From the NCBI RefSeq assembly GCF_009757775.1, contig NZ_RHLK01000003.1:621059-685058 (forward strand): a stretch of DNA of 64,000 bases. Reading direction: 5' to 3'. This stretch comes from Paenibacillus lutrae (GTDB lineage: Bacteria; Bacillota; Bacilli; Paenibacillales; NBRC-103111). How positions within the stretch are numbered: position 1 is the first letter of the stretch; each line of letters starts with the position of its first letter. The notes beneath the pieces were generated by a model that made no database searches, had not been told where the DNA came from, and worked only from the letters and a program-made list of their open reading frames with translations. The position numbers and the translations under genes are program-made. Below are positions 28,935 through 39,599 of this stretch, in pieces.

Positions 28935-30305
28935 TTGTTAAGCGTTTCAACTCTCCATGGCAGACAGCGTCTCTTCTTCGAAACGGGCGCCACCAAGCCG
29001 CTTCAATACCGCCTGGATCAGCTCAGTAAGCTGAAAGACATGATCAAGCGCAGCGAAGACTCTATTATTGAGGCGCTGAGGCAAGATTTGGGCAAATCCG
29101 ATTTTGAAGCTTATGCAACCGAAATCGGGATTCTATTAGAAGAAATTAATCATGTCAGCAAAAATCTCCGCCGCTGGAGCAAACCCCAGCGTGTCCGCAC
29201 ACCGATTACGCACTTCGGTTCCAAAAGCCGTATTTATGCCGAGCCTTATGGCGTCACACTTATTATTGCACCGTGGAACTATCCGTTTCAGCTGGCACTG
29301 GCACCGCTGATCGGAGCGATATCAGCAGGAAACTGCGCCATCTTGAAACCTTCCGAGCTGGCGCCGCATACTTCCGCGCTTCTTGCCCGCCTATTGTCGG
29401 CGACTTTCGACGACCACTATATTGCTGTCGTAGAGGGCGGAGTCGAGACTAGCAACGAACTGCTTGCCGTTGATTTTGATAAAATCTTCTTTACCGGCAG
29501 TGTGAATGTCGGGCGCATGGTGATGGAAGCCGCCGCTAAGCATCTGACTCCCGTTACTCTTGAACTCGGCGGCAAAAGCCCTTGTATCGTTCATGAGGAT
29601 GCGAATCTGAAGCATGCGGCCAAACGAATCGTCTGGGGCAAGTTCCTCAACGCAGGCCAGACCTGTATCGCGCCGGACTACTTATATGTACACGAAAGTG
29701 TAAAGGAACAGCTGGTCGAGCAAATGAAAGTGTTCGTTGCCGACTTTTTCAAAGACCCGCTGGCAGCGGACAGCGGCTATGCGAAGATCATTAACGAGAA
29801 GCACTTCAACCGTCTCCTGGGGCTTATGAAGTCCGGGCACCTTATCTATGGCGGACAAACGGACGAGAGCGCCCACCGGATCGCGCCTGCCTTCCTGGAC
29901 GCCGTAAATTGGGACGAACCTGTCATGCAGGAGGAAATCTTCGGCCCCATTCTGCCCATCCTTTCATACGGGGATCTGGGCGAAGCCATCCGGGAGATCA
30001 ATGCGCGGCCCAAGCCGCTGGCCCTGTATGTGTTCTCCGAATCGAAGAATGTGCAGCGGCGTGTCATTGATTCCGTTTCATTCGGCGGGGGCTGCATCAA
30101 CGACACGATTATGCATATTGCGAGCCCTTATCTGCCTTTCGGCGGTGTGGGTGAAAGCGGAATGGGCGGATACCACGGCAAAGGGAGCTTCGATGCTTTC
30201 TCTCACCGTAAAAGCGTGCTGAAACAAACGAGCCGCTTCGACCTTCCCTTCCGTTATCCCAATGCAAAGAACGCTTTAAAACGGCTCAGAAGCGTATATA
30301 AATAG
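28935..30305 (+). CDS. Aldehyde dehydrogenase (class 3-like, YwdH/AldH type)
   Basis: This 456-residue NAD(P)-dependent aldehyde dehydrogenase has the cofactor/active-site pieces APWNYPFQL, FTGSVNVGR, the general base Glu in VTLELGGKSP and the catalytic Cys in NAGQTCIAPDYL. FGGVGESGMGGYHGKGSFD is the typical C-terminus. The short length and sequence fit the class 3 fatty/aromatic aldehyde dehydrogenases (B. subtilis YwdH). Start TTG 28935 has GGAAGGG six bases upstream. Together with the NUDIX gene it interrupts the obgE-pheB order seen in Bacillus. Confidence 0.93.
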   Translation: MLSVSTLHGRQRLFFETGATKPLQYRLDQLSKLKDMIKRSEDSIIEALRQDLGKSDFEAYATEIGILLEEINHVSKNLRRWSKPQRVRTPITHFGSKSRIYAEPYGVTLIIAPWNYPFQLALAPLIGAISAGNCAILKPSELAPHTSALLARLLSATFDDHYIAVVEGGVETSNELLAVDFDKIFFTGSVNVGRMVMEAAAKHLTPVTLELGGKSPCIVHEDANLKHAAKRIVWGKFLNAGQTCIAPDYLYVHESVKEQLVEQMKVFVADFFKDPLAADSGYAKIINEKHFNRLLGLMKSGHLIYGGQTDESAHRIAPAFLDAVNWDEPVMQEEIFGPILPILSYGDLGEAIREINARPKPLALYVFSESKNVQRRVIDSVSFGGGCINDTIMHIASPYLPFGGVGESGMGGYHGKGSFDAFSHRKSVLKQTSRFDLPFRYPNAKNALKRLRSVYK

Positions 30306-30345
30306 CCCCTAAGGGCATTTACGGCCACCCCGATATGCTCGCAAG

Positions 30346-30391
30346 CAAAAAAAAGATCCTCTGTCCGCTTACTCCTGGGACAGGGGATCTT
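30346..30391. terminator. Terminator between convergent aldehyde dehydrogenase and obgE
   Basis: AAGATCC-TCTGTCC (30353-30366) pairs with GGACAGG-GGATCTT (30378-30391). The minus-strand side has a T8 tail and is the stronger. Confidence 0.8.
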
Positions 30392-30399
30392 CTTGTATT

Positions 30400-32486
<2,087 letters not shown>

Positions 32487-32601
32487 TTACGCATACGCTC
32501 CGTTTCTAACATTCCGTTAGCACATTATACCATCTCCGGCTGCAAAACTCATCCGGCGCAGCGGACTAAACAGTCGCATATGTATCTGAAGAGCCCGATA
32601 A

Positions 32602-32640
32602 AAGCAAGAAAGCCCCAGCAAACATTACGTCGCCAGGGCT
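32602..32640 (-). terminator. Possible (attenuating) terminator after rpmA
   Basis: AGCCC (32611-32615) pairs with GGGCT (32636-32640), with weaker pairing inside. On the minus strand TTTCTTG follows. It may reduce read-through into spo0B. Confidence 0.45.
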
Positions 32641-32660
32641 GTTCATGCATGAATCTATTC

Positions 32661-32972
32661 TTACGCTTCTACAGTAGCTGCTACAGGAGCAACTTCGTGT
32701 GGGTATACGCTAACTTTCTTACGATCACGTCCCCAACGCTCGAACTTCACAACGCCTTCCACTTTAGCAAACAATGTGTCATCGGAACCGATGCCGACAT
32801 TGTTACCTGGGTGAATTTTCGTTCCGCGTTGGCGTACGAGAATGCTGCCTGCAGTAACTGTTTGACCGTCTGCACGCTTAACGCCAAGGCGTTTTGCGAT
32901 ACTGTCACGACCGTTCTTTGTGGAACCTACACCCTTCTTGGATGCGAACAGCTGAAGATCCAAATTCAACAT
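32661..32972 (-). CDS. rpmA: Ribosomal protein bL27 with cleavable N-terminus
   Basis: bL27 lies at the peptidyl-transferase centre. The 103 residues start [20 protein letters not shown]. In Firmicutes this short leader ending at LQ-L/F-F-A is removed by the protease Prp, exposing the functional N-terminus; the Prp gene is directly upstream. The ATG with AGGAGGT eight bases upstream was chosen; that ribosome site lies inside the end of prp. Confidence 0.97.
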   Translation of the reverse strand: MLNLDLQLFASKKGVGSTKNGRDSIAKRLGVKRADGQTVTAGSILVRQRGTKIHPGNNVGIGSDDTLFAKVEGVVKFERWGRDRKKVSVYPHEVAPVAATVEA

Positions 32973-32977
32973 AGATG

Positions 32978-33325
32978 TCAACCTCCTTCATTATAGGTTG
33001 TATGAATGGCTATATATTCACTGTAATTAACTGCGATAGTCTGAAGCATCACGATCATCGATTCCAGAATCAGCTGCACCTGTGCCATTGATTCGGGCTT
33101 AAGATCAAGAGGCAGGATAACATCAAGCCAGCCCTTCTCCATCTCCGTCCCTGCAACAACACCAGTTAACGACTCCACCGAGTTGACCGTCCCGACCGTA
33201 ATGGCCGATACCGCGGCGCAGACGAGGTCTTTGCCGGGAACGTCGAATTCCGCATGTCCTTCGACTTGGTAAGCTTCAATGGCTTGGTCTTCTTGAGACC
33301 GTCTACAAATCGTAACGTGGATCAT
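32978..33325 (-). CDS. prp: Ribosomal-processing cysteine protease Prp
   Basis: Prp (formerly YsxB) removes the N-terminal leader of bL27. The 115 residues hold the catalytic pair H24 ([20 protein letters not shown]) and C36. It sits between rplU and rpmA, as in all Firmicutes that make a pre-bL27. Confidence 0.95.
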   Translation of the reverse strand: MIHVTICRRSQEDQAIEAYQVEGHAEFDVPGKDLVCAAVSAITVGTVNSVESLTGVVAGTEMEKGWLDVILPLDLKPESMAQVQLILESMIVMLQTIAVNYSEYIAIHTTYNEGG

Positions 33326-33337
33326 CTTGTCGGCCTC

Positions 33338-33649
33338 TTAAGCTTCGATATTCTCGATTACGACTTTCGTATACGGTTGACGATGACCTTGCTTACGACG
33401 GTAGTTCTTCTTCGCTTTGTACTTGTAAACGATGATTTTGCGTCCTTTGCCTTGTTTCTCAACTTTACCAGAAACTGTAGCACCTTCCACGACTGGGGAT
33501 CCCAGAACGAGACCTTTGTCGCCGGAAACAGCCAGAACACGGTCAAATTTAACCACATCGCCAGCACCAGCTTCCAACTTCTCGATGTAAAGAACATCGC
33601 CTTGTTGTACTTTGTATTGCTTGCCGCCTGTTTCAATAATTGCGTACAT
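33338..33649 (-). CDS. rplU: Ribosomal protein bL21
   Basis: This 103-residue 23S rRNA-binding protein starts [18 protein letters not shown] and ends KVVIENIEA, both typical. The ATG with GGAGGTG and eight-base spacing was used. It heads the cluster rplU-prp-rpmA-spo0B-obgE behind a strong promoter and a leader that is probably autoregulatory. Confidence 0.98.
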   Translation of the reverse strand: MYAIIETGGKQYKVQQGDVLYIEKLEAGAGDVVKFDRVLAVSGDKGLVLGSPVVEGATVSGKVEKQGKGRKIIVYKYKAKKNYRRKQGHRQPYTKVVIENIEA

Positions 33650-33654
33650 TTCGT

Positions 33655-33772
33655 TGCACCTCCTCATGTCTCAGACTCGCCAATATCCAGGTGACGCGGC
33701 AGCGGCAGAACCTCTGCGCGTGCTTAGTAAAACCCGATCCGTGCGGTTACAGCGCATGCCTAAGCAACGCAC
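33655..33772 (-). promoter_or_regulatory. Probable bL21 (L21) leader RNA
   Basis: The transcribed leader between the rplU promoter and its start is about 120 bases. It contains paired segments such as GCAGAGGTTCTGC and ends with GGCGAGTCTGAGACATGAGGAGGTG, read in two parts, which resembles the conserved 3' part of the L21 leader found upstream of rplU in Firmicutes. In that family bL21 is thought to bind its own leader to limit expression. The identification is from memory of the consensus, not a covariance-model search. Confidence 0.6.
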
Positions 33773-33779
33773 TCAAAAT

Positions 33780-33808
33780 ATTATAGCAAAAGGCATATCC
33801 AATTGCAA
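33780..33808 (-). promoter_or_regulatory. SigmaA-type promoter of the rplU cluster
   Basis: On the minus strand TTGCAA (33803-33808) and TATAAT (33780-33785) are spaced by exactly 17 bases. The -35 begins seven bases after the stop codon of the MFS gene. Confidence 0.8.
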
Positions 33809-33814
33809 CGGTTA

Positions 33815-34972
33815 TTATTTATTTGTTCCAAGATCATTTTGCCCGGGCCGCCGGTAGAAGAAGCTCGCCACTGCAAACAGCAGCAGACTCCCGCCTAACA
33901 GAAGGAACAAAGCGTCCCCCGATACGAATTCCATCAACAGGCCGCTCAGAGCCGGTCCGGCCAGACTGCCGCCGTCAAAATGAAGCGAAGCCAGTACGTT
34001 GCCCGCAGGCAGCAGAGTCAGCGGCAAGACCCCCGCAATATAGGCCAAGCCCAGCGAGAAGAACGATCCGACAAAAATTCCCGCGCAAGCGATAAAAATC
34101 AGCAGCGATATTTCATTGACGGCAAAATACGGGATCGCGATAAAAGTAAACCCGCCTAGGATGGAGCAGACCATCATAATATTTTTGGGGCCGATTTTAT
34201 CACTCAACATACCGATCGGCACATTAAACAACAGACTCCCGGCCACAAAGCACGGCAGAATAATGGAAATCCAACCGACAGAAATGCCTTTGTCCGCCGC
34301 ATAAATCGGAAAGCTCACATTGAGCGCGGCTTCCATCATACCATACAGCATAGGACCCAGAAGCGGGAGCCAAATCATCATGTAAACAGCCGGATACTTC
34401 ACGGCATGCGCACCTTTGCGGTCCCGGACCGGAGGTCTCTCGTTAGCCACAAAAATAAGCGTGGAGCCGATTAGAGCAAGCAGCACACCGGTGACCGCAA
34501 ACGGAACCCACTGACCCCATTCGAGAAGGTTAATAAACAAAGGACCGATCGCAAAGCCCGCTCCGTACATTAAACCGTACCAGGACAAATAACGCCCCCG
34601 CTTGTCGGGCGGACTGATCGCAGTCATCCAGGTTTGGGTAGAATAGTGAATTAAGCTGTCTCCCGCTCCGATCAAAAACCGAAGCAGCAGCCACAGCACC
34701 GGCATGTACCCCAGCGTGAACGTAAGCGTACTTCCTGCGACCATAATAAAACCTGCAACGATCAGCGGCTTGTAGCCGTATTTGCCGATAAGGCGTTCTC
34801 CTGCAAAAACGACCGAAATGGCCCCGATATATAAAACAGCGGCCTGCATGTTGTTTGCCAGAGCCGATACACCCTGCTGTTCGAGCAGCAGGGAAAGCAG
34901 CGGCAGGATCATGCCTTGACTGATCCCGGCAGCCAAGATCATCCCGAGCAGGATGATTAGTTTACGATTCAT
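33815..34972 (-). CDS. Major facilitator superfamily transporter
   Basis: This is a 385-residue membrane protein with about 12 helices. GDSLIHYSTQTWMTAISPPDKRGRYLSWYG covers the MFS loop 4-5 region (positions about 110-140). The later GMLSDKIGPKNIM is the loop 8-9 motif A copy. It resembles drug/metabolite exporters; the substrate is unknown. It ends right at the rplU promoter with no terminator between, so read-through into rplU is possible. Confidence 0.85.
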   Translation of the reverse strand: MNRKLIILLGMILAAGISQGMILPLLSLLLEQQGVSALANNMQAAVLYIGAISVVFAGERLIGKYGYKPLIVAGFIMVAGSTLTFTLGYMPVLWLLLRFLIGAGDSLIHYSTQTWMTAISPPDKRGRYLSWYGLMYGAGFAIGPLFINLLEWGQWVPFAVTGVLLALIGSTLIFVANERPPVRDRKGAHAVKYPAVYMMIWLPLLGPMLYGMMEAALNVSFPIYAADKGISVGWISIILPCFVAGSLLFNVPIGMLSDKIGPKNIMMVCSILGGFTFIAIPYFAVNEISLLIFIACAGIFVGSFFSLGLAYIAGVLPLTLLPAGNVLASLHFDGGSLAGPALSGLLMEFVSGDALFLLLGGSLLLFAVASFFYRRPGQNDLGTNK

Positions 34973-35078
34973 TCATTCTCTCTTCTTTCCTTATGTCATC
35001 GTTCTTCTCTTCTTCTGAGAATGACATTTTTTCAGATAGGCTGTATCAGTCTGCCCTATTTCACCCAAACACAGACCG

Positions 35079-35106
35079 CAAAAAAACCCTTCCCGCAGGC
35101 AGAGTT
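35079..35106 (-). terminator. Terminator of the rng-side transcript
   Basis: AACCCTTCC (35085-35093) pairs with GGCAGAGTT (35098-35106) with one mismatch. On the minus strand TTTTTTTGC follows. Confidence 0.65.
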
Positions 35107-35214
35107 TTCTTGTCCAACTGTCTATTATAGAATCAGATGAATGCAGCAAACAATCTGTCAAAAACAGCGGCAAGCGCGAAAGCTTGCTGCTGCCCCACTT
35201 GTGCTTCGGACGAG

Positions 35215-36378
35215 CTATTTGCGCTTGCGCGTGATTTCCAGAAGGCCCAGCTTGGTCCAGCCAAGCAGAACGGTCTTGGAGCGGTCCTTCTTGACCGCTT
35301 CCGTCATCGTTTCCAGCACCCGCTCACGGTGCGAAGGCAGCTCCATGTCGATGAAATCGACAATGATAATGCCGCGCAGATTGCGGAGCCTGAGCAGCCG
35401 CGGAATCTCAGCGGCTGCTTCCAGGTTCGTGCGGAACACGGTCTGCTCCAGGGACGAGGTCCCTGTATACCGCCCCGTGTTCACATCGATCACCGTCAGC
35501 GCCTCCGTCGGATCGATGACGAGATACCCGCCGCTCGGCAGCCAAACCTTGCGGCGCATAGAACGCGCGAGCTCTTCGGTAATGCCGAAGCGCTCGAACA
35601 GCGGCTCGGCGCCGTCGTCCAGCTGGACGCGCGCCGCAAGCTCGGGGCTGCGCTGCTTCAGCAGCCCGCGGAGCCCGTCGCAGACGGCCGCATCGTTCAC
35701 CCGGATCTCGAGCACATCATCGGTGATGACATCGCGCGCCAGACGCGGCAGCAGCTCGAGATCCTGGTAGACGCACGACGGCGCTGCGGCGGAAGCGGCC
35801 CTCTGCTCGACCAGCGCCCAGATTTCGCGCAGATCGAGCAGGTCCCGGCGCAGCTCTTCTTCGCTGCGCCCTTCGGAGACGGTGCGAAGAATGAGCCCTT
35901 CTTCGCCGCTGCGCAGGCTGTCGGCCGCGGCTTTCAGCCGGGCCTTCTCTTCGTCCGCTTCGATTTTGCGCGAGACGGCCGTGTACCCGGCCCCCGGCAT
36001 GTAGACCAGCCAGCGGCCCGGAATGGAGAAATGGGTCGTGATCCGGGCGCCTTTGCTGCCTTCCGGATCTTTAACGACCTGAACGAGCACCTTTTGACCC
36101 GGTGTCAGAAGATCTCCGATTGGCGGCTTGGTCTTGGGCTGTTTCTGTATATGAACCGGCAGTACATCATCTATGTAGAGAAAAGCATTCTTCGTTAATC
36201 CGATATCCACAAATGCGGCCTGCATTCCAGGCAGCACGTTAACGACCCGGCCCAGGTAAATACTCCCGGCACGCTGTGTGTCGATCGGGTGCTGAGCGTC
36301 GTATTCTACGAGTTTGCGTCCTTCGAGCAGCGCAGCTTGAATCGTTGACGATTCGCAGCTCACAATCAATTGTTTCAT
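35215..36378 (-). CDS. rng: Ribonuclease G/E family endoribonuclease, short form
   Basis: This 387-residue endoribonuclease acts on 5'-monophosphorylated RNA. It shows an S1 domain (about 36-120, SIYLGRVVNVLPGMQAAFVD), the 5'-sensor region, and the DNase I-like catalytic stretch with GGYLVIDPTEALTVIDVNTG and the second acid in IIVDFIDM. It ends at LGLLEITRKRK. The family's zinc-link CPxC motif and the small C-terminal domain that mediate dimer/tetramer assembly in E. coli are missing. The stop is clean and no frameshift continuation with CPxC was recognised on this strand downstream. It follows spoIVFB in the mre-min-spoIVF cluster. Confidence 0.92.
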   Translation of the reverse strand: MKQLIVSCESSTIQAALLEGRKLVEYDAQHPIDTQRAGSIYLGRVVNVLPGMQAAFVDIGLTKNAFLYIDDVLPVHIQKQPKTKPPIGDLLTPGQKVLVQVVKDPEGSKGARITTHFSIPGRWLVYMPGAGYTAVSRKIEADEEKARLKAAADSLRSGEEGLILRTVSEGRSEEELRRDLLDLREIWALVEQRAASAAAPSCVYQDLELLPRLARDVITDDVLEIRVNDAAVCDGLRGLLKQRSPELAARVQLDDGAEPLFERFGITEELARSMRRKVWLPSGGYLVIDPTEALTVIDVNTGRYTGTSSLEQTVFRTNLEAAAEIPRLLRLRNLRGIIIVDFIDMELPSHRERVLETMTEAVKKDRSKTVLLGWTKLGLLEITRKRK

Positions 36379-36519
36379 GATGTTTCACCCCATCATTATT
36401 GTACATGAAGGAGGTGAGTTTCGCACTTTACTGGGTTAAAGCGGTAAATTAGCGGTGGAACATGGTCATTCAAAGCAGGATTATTTCGGAAAAATCCGGT
36501 ACGGGACTGGCCTGTTTCG

Positions 36520-37395
36520 TTAAGTCAGAAGATCTGAAACCGTACTGGAACGGTTTTTATCCAGCAAATAGGAATCGACGAGCTTCTGTTCAGGAAGAGT
36601 GCCTTGAATACGCCCCTGTTTTCCTACTATATAGATCAGGTGGTACTTTTCCCGCATAAAAAGCTTTACCACTTCACCAATGCCCCGCTGCCCGGATACG
36701 ACAATCGGTCTGGCATGAGTTCCCATGAAGGCAAGCCGCTCGGATACCTTCTCCCGATTCATCAAAAACCTTAGAAAATGATAAGGCAACTGCTTACGGT
36801 GAACCCAGTTCTGGTAGAAAAGAAACAAGCCGATCATAAGTAAGTTCATTTCAATGTGACCCGACCCGGATGGCCACACCGCCCAGACCGTAACCAGCAG
36901 ACTCAGCACCATGCTCGTCCAGGCTGCATAAACGATTGTCCTCTGATAAGGGATCCATTCCCCTATTACGCCCTGCAGCAGTTTGCCGCCATCAAGCGGA
37001 AGAATCGGCAGCAGGTTAAAGAGTCCGATCATCACATTCACTTCTATAAAATATTGCCACCATTCAGGGTCTCCTACGGCGAGTGATTGACAAAGCAGTC
37101 CCAAGGCGATTAACCAGATATGCTGTAAAGGACCAGCCAGCGCCACGATCATTTCCTCACGGGAGGGGACCGAAGCCAGTTCATCGACTATTAAGACCCC
37201 GCCGAAAGGCAGCAGCCTTATTTCCCGGACACGCCAGCCAAAAGCGGCGGCAGCCCCATAATGGCCAAGCTCATGCAGGAACACAATACCAAACAAAGTG
37301 GCCGATTCCAGGAAGTGTCCCGTTGCAAGCGATAGCAGCATCACGATCGTAAAGAGCGGGTGAAAGCGGAAACGCACCTGCAGCCACTTACTCAA
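36520..37395 (-). CDS. spoIVFB: SpoIVFB intramembrane metalloprotease
   Basis: SpoIVFB is the site-2-type protease that releases sigmaK in the mother cell. The 291 residues show the zinc motif HELGH (H41, E42, H45) in a membrane helix, the second zinc ligand D135 in LLPILPLDGGK, six hydrophobic segments, and a C-terminal CBS-like domain (about 215-290) that binds ATP and the substrate in B. subtilis. It starts with TTG inside the end of spoIVFA (8-base overlap), so translation is coupled. Confidence 0.95.
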   Translation of the reverse strand: MSKWLQVRFRFHPLFTIVMLLSLATGHFLESATLFGIVFLHELGHYGAAAAFGWRVREIRLLPFGGVLIVDELASVPSREEMIVALAGPLQHIWLIALGLLCQSLAVGDPEWWQYFIEVNVMIGLFNLLPILPLDGGKLLQGVIGEWIPYQRTIVYAAWTSMVLSLLVTVWAVWPSGSGHIEMNLLMIGLFLFYQNWVHRKQLPYHFLRFLMNREKVSERLAFMGTHARPIVVSGQRGIGEVVKLFMREKYHLIYIVGKQGRIQGTLPEQKLVDSYLLDKNRSSTVSDLLT

Positions 37396-38305
37396 TGGAG
37401 ATCACATCTGCCGGGTTCACATACCCGTTATTCTTCTGGATGGCGAAGTAAAGAAATCCCTTGCCGCTCTTCGCATCCCGTGATACTTGACCGATGGTTT
37501 CCCCTCCCTTGATCCAGTCGTTTACTTCTACACGGGACTGCTCGATCTGCCCGTATTCCGACTGCAGTCCCCCCGGATGCCGGATGATGACTGTATAACC
37601 GGTGTCCTCTCGGGAGCCGGCAAAAATAATCTGTCCCGCATCCAGTGCATTAACCGGGGTGCCCGGGTCCGCTGTGACCACCAAAGCTTGGTGCTGGTCT
37701 GAGTAAGGAAGCTTTATTGTTCCTTGTACAGGAGCAAAAAGCGACCTTTTGCTGCTACTCGCTTTTATAGCAGGATTATCATCCTCCGAATGAAAGGCAG
37801 GGATAAATGATGGCGCTCCGTCGAACATTTCACTGTACCAGGCGGATAGCCTCTGAAAATCCATCGGTTCCGTCAAAGCGGCCGTGACCAATCCTTTACC
37901 GCGTTCCAAGAGAGGATGCTGAAGCTGAAACATCCCCCACACCAATCCGAACAAAGCCGCACTAGCCATTAGCTGCCGCAGAAAACGGACGCCAAACGGT
38001 ACACGCATACGGTCATCCTCATTATGAGGCGGTCTGGACCCCGAACCGGTATACTGAGGAGGATAGACAACCGGTTGGCGAAGCTCCCTTTCCATTTTCT
38101 GCTTCCACACGAATTCGGGATCATCCCACCTCGGATCATAAGCAGATTCATGTCTGACCGAATTCGGGCTTGCAGGCTGTAAATCTGTGTAAGCCGACGG
38201 CAATTCTACCGGCTTGTTGGTCAACCTTTCTTGATTGGCCGTAGATTCCTGTAATTTCCTAATCTTGTCTAATCTCCGCTGGCGAACCTTATCCTTATTG
38301 TCCAA
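37388..38305 (-). CDS. spoIVFA: SpoIVFA, inhibitor/anchor of SpoIVFB (M23-like)
   Basis: SpoIVFA holds SpoIVFB inactive with BofA until the SpoIVB protease signals from the forespore. The 305 residues comprise a charged cytoplasmic N-terminus (1-110), one membrane helix (about 113-130, FLRQLMASAALFGLVWGMF) and a LytM/M23-type beta domain at the C-terminus (about 195-300, DPGTPVNALDAGQIIFAG, HPGGLQSEYGQ). The M23 zinc ligands are not complete, so it is probably not an active peptidase. TTG start with AGGAGGT seven bases upstream. Confidence 0.92.
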   Translation of the reverse strand: MDNKDKVRQRRLDKIRKLQESTANQERLTNKPVELPSAYTDLQPASPNSVRHESAYDPRWDDPEFVWKQKMERELRQPVVYPPQYTGSGSRPPHNEDDRMRVPFGVRFLRQLMASAALFGLVWGMFQLQHPLLERGKGLVTAALTEPMDFQRLSAWYSEMFDGAPSFIPAFHSEDDNPAIKASSSKRSLFAPVQGTIKLPYSDQHQALVVTADPGTPVNALDAGQIIFAGSREDTGYTVIIRHPGGLQSEYGQIEQSRVEVNDWIKGGETIGQVSRDAKSGKGFLYFAIQKNNGYVNPADVISIE

Positions 38306-38408
38306 TGGCTTGACCTCCTGTGAGGCGGGGCTTGTTTACTACAGCATATGAGCGGCTAGTATAGATTATGAGAAGAGAACACTTTGTTCTCGAATAGAAA
38401 AAGAACGC

Positions 38409-38435
38409 AAAAAAAACGAGCCCTGGCGGACTCGT
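38409..38435 (-). terminator. Terminator after rodA
   Basis: ACGAGCCC (38416-38423) pairs with GGACTCGT (38428-38435) with one G-T pair. On the minus strand an eight-T tail follows. It separates mreB-rodA from spoIVFA. Confidence 0.82.
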
Positions 38436-38440
38436 TTCGT

Positions 38441-39592
38441 CTACTCTTTAATTCCTTCTTCATCGTATATCTTAACGCTCAAGACCATCCCGATACAAAG
38501 CATATTAATTAGCAGGGATGTTCCCCCGTAACTGACGAACGGAAGCGTAATGCCTGTCAGCGGCATCAAACCGATCAGCATTCCGACATTCTCGAAGATC
38601 TGGAAAACGTACATCGCTACGACACCGACAATGATATAAGATCCGCTTCTGTTCCTGCTTTGGATAGCGATCAGAATCATGCGGTAGATCAGGAAGAAGT
38701 ACAGCATGAGCATGACAGCTGCGCCGCGGAAGCCAAACTCTTCGCCAACCACTACGAAAATCGCATCCGAATACGCATAAGGGATAAAATTGGAATGAAT
38801 CGAGCTTCCACTCAGGTATCCTTCTCCGCCAAGTCCTCCCGAGCCGATCGCCCGGAGTGAATTCTCTACCTGATAACGTTCATTATAGGAAGCTCTTTCG
38901 GGGAATAGAAAAGTATCTACTCGGCTAAACCAATGTTCTTTGAAGCCTACATATTCGCCAAGATAATGCTTAAACAACCAAGGGTACATAGAATAAAAAT
39001 AAATCCCAACAATAAAGGCGCCTCCGATGACGACAAGCGCGAAAAGCGCGTGGGAGTATTTCATATTCCCGATCCAATACATCCCGATAAGAATACCGAA
39101 TAATATAACAGCATTTCCTAAATCCGGTTGTACAAATACAAGGCCGAAAGGAAGTAAGGTAATGAGACCCATCGGTATAACGTCTCTTATTAACAGGAGA
39201 TCCTCCCCCTGCTTCTTGTGCAGCCAGGCTGCAAGAGCAATGATCAGGACCAGCTTCATCAATTCCGCAGGTTGAAAGGAAAAGTCCTCTGTGATTTTAA
39301 TCCAGCCGCTGGAACCGTTAATCTCTTCTTTTTTTCTCCACACATAGATAAGCAGCACTATCGTAATCAAATACGGGTAAAGGGAAAACCGGACCAGAAT
39401 CCGGTAATCAAAAAAACTGCTGGCCACCAAAGCAATTAAGGCCATCACATAGATGATAATCTGTTTGTTCAGAGGAATATTGATCAAAGGATCACTTACA
39501 TCAGCGCTGTGTACAAGTAGAGAACTTATAACCATAAAAACCAGCAAAATAAGAATGATGGTGTAGTCCAACTTTTTTAATTTTGCAAGCAT
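38441..39592 (-). CDS. rodA: RodA, SEDS-family peptidoglycan glycosyltransferase
   Basis: RodA polymerises glycan strands during cell elongation, guided by MreBCD. The 383 residues form about ten membrane helices. The family motifs include SSGWIKI, FQPAELMKL, KEHWFSRVDTFL, EEFGFRGAAVMLMLY and the C-terminal LPFVSYGGTSLL. FtsW or SpoVE are alternatives, but adjacency to mreBCD and minCD favours RodA. Starts eight bases after the minD stop. Confidence 0.92.
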   Translation of the reverse strand: MLAKLKKLDYTIILILLVFMVISSLLVHSADVSDPLINIPLNKQIIIYVMALIALVASSFFDYRILVRFSLYPYLITIVLLIYVWRKKEEINGSSGWIKITEDFSFQPAELMKLVLIIALAAWLHKKQGEDLLLIRDVIPMGLITLLPFGLVFVQPDLGNAVILFGILIGMYWIGNMKYSHALFALVVIGGAFIVGIYFYSMYPWLFKHYLGEYVGFKEHWFSRVDTFLFPERASYNERYQVENSLRAIGSGGLGGEGYLSGSSIHSNFIPYAYSDAIFVVVGEEFGFRGAAVMLMLYFFLIYRMILIAIQSRNRSGSYIIVGVVAMYVFQIFENVGMLIGLMPLTGITLPFVSYGGTSLLINMLCIGMVLSVKIYDEEGIKE

Positions 39593-39599
39593 GGGGCGA

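Noticed and set aside
35137-35215. Plus-strand Cys-rich string CCCPTC just past rng, considered as a displaced zinc-link
   Set aside because: It is on the opposite strand and out of any frame that could extend RNase G.
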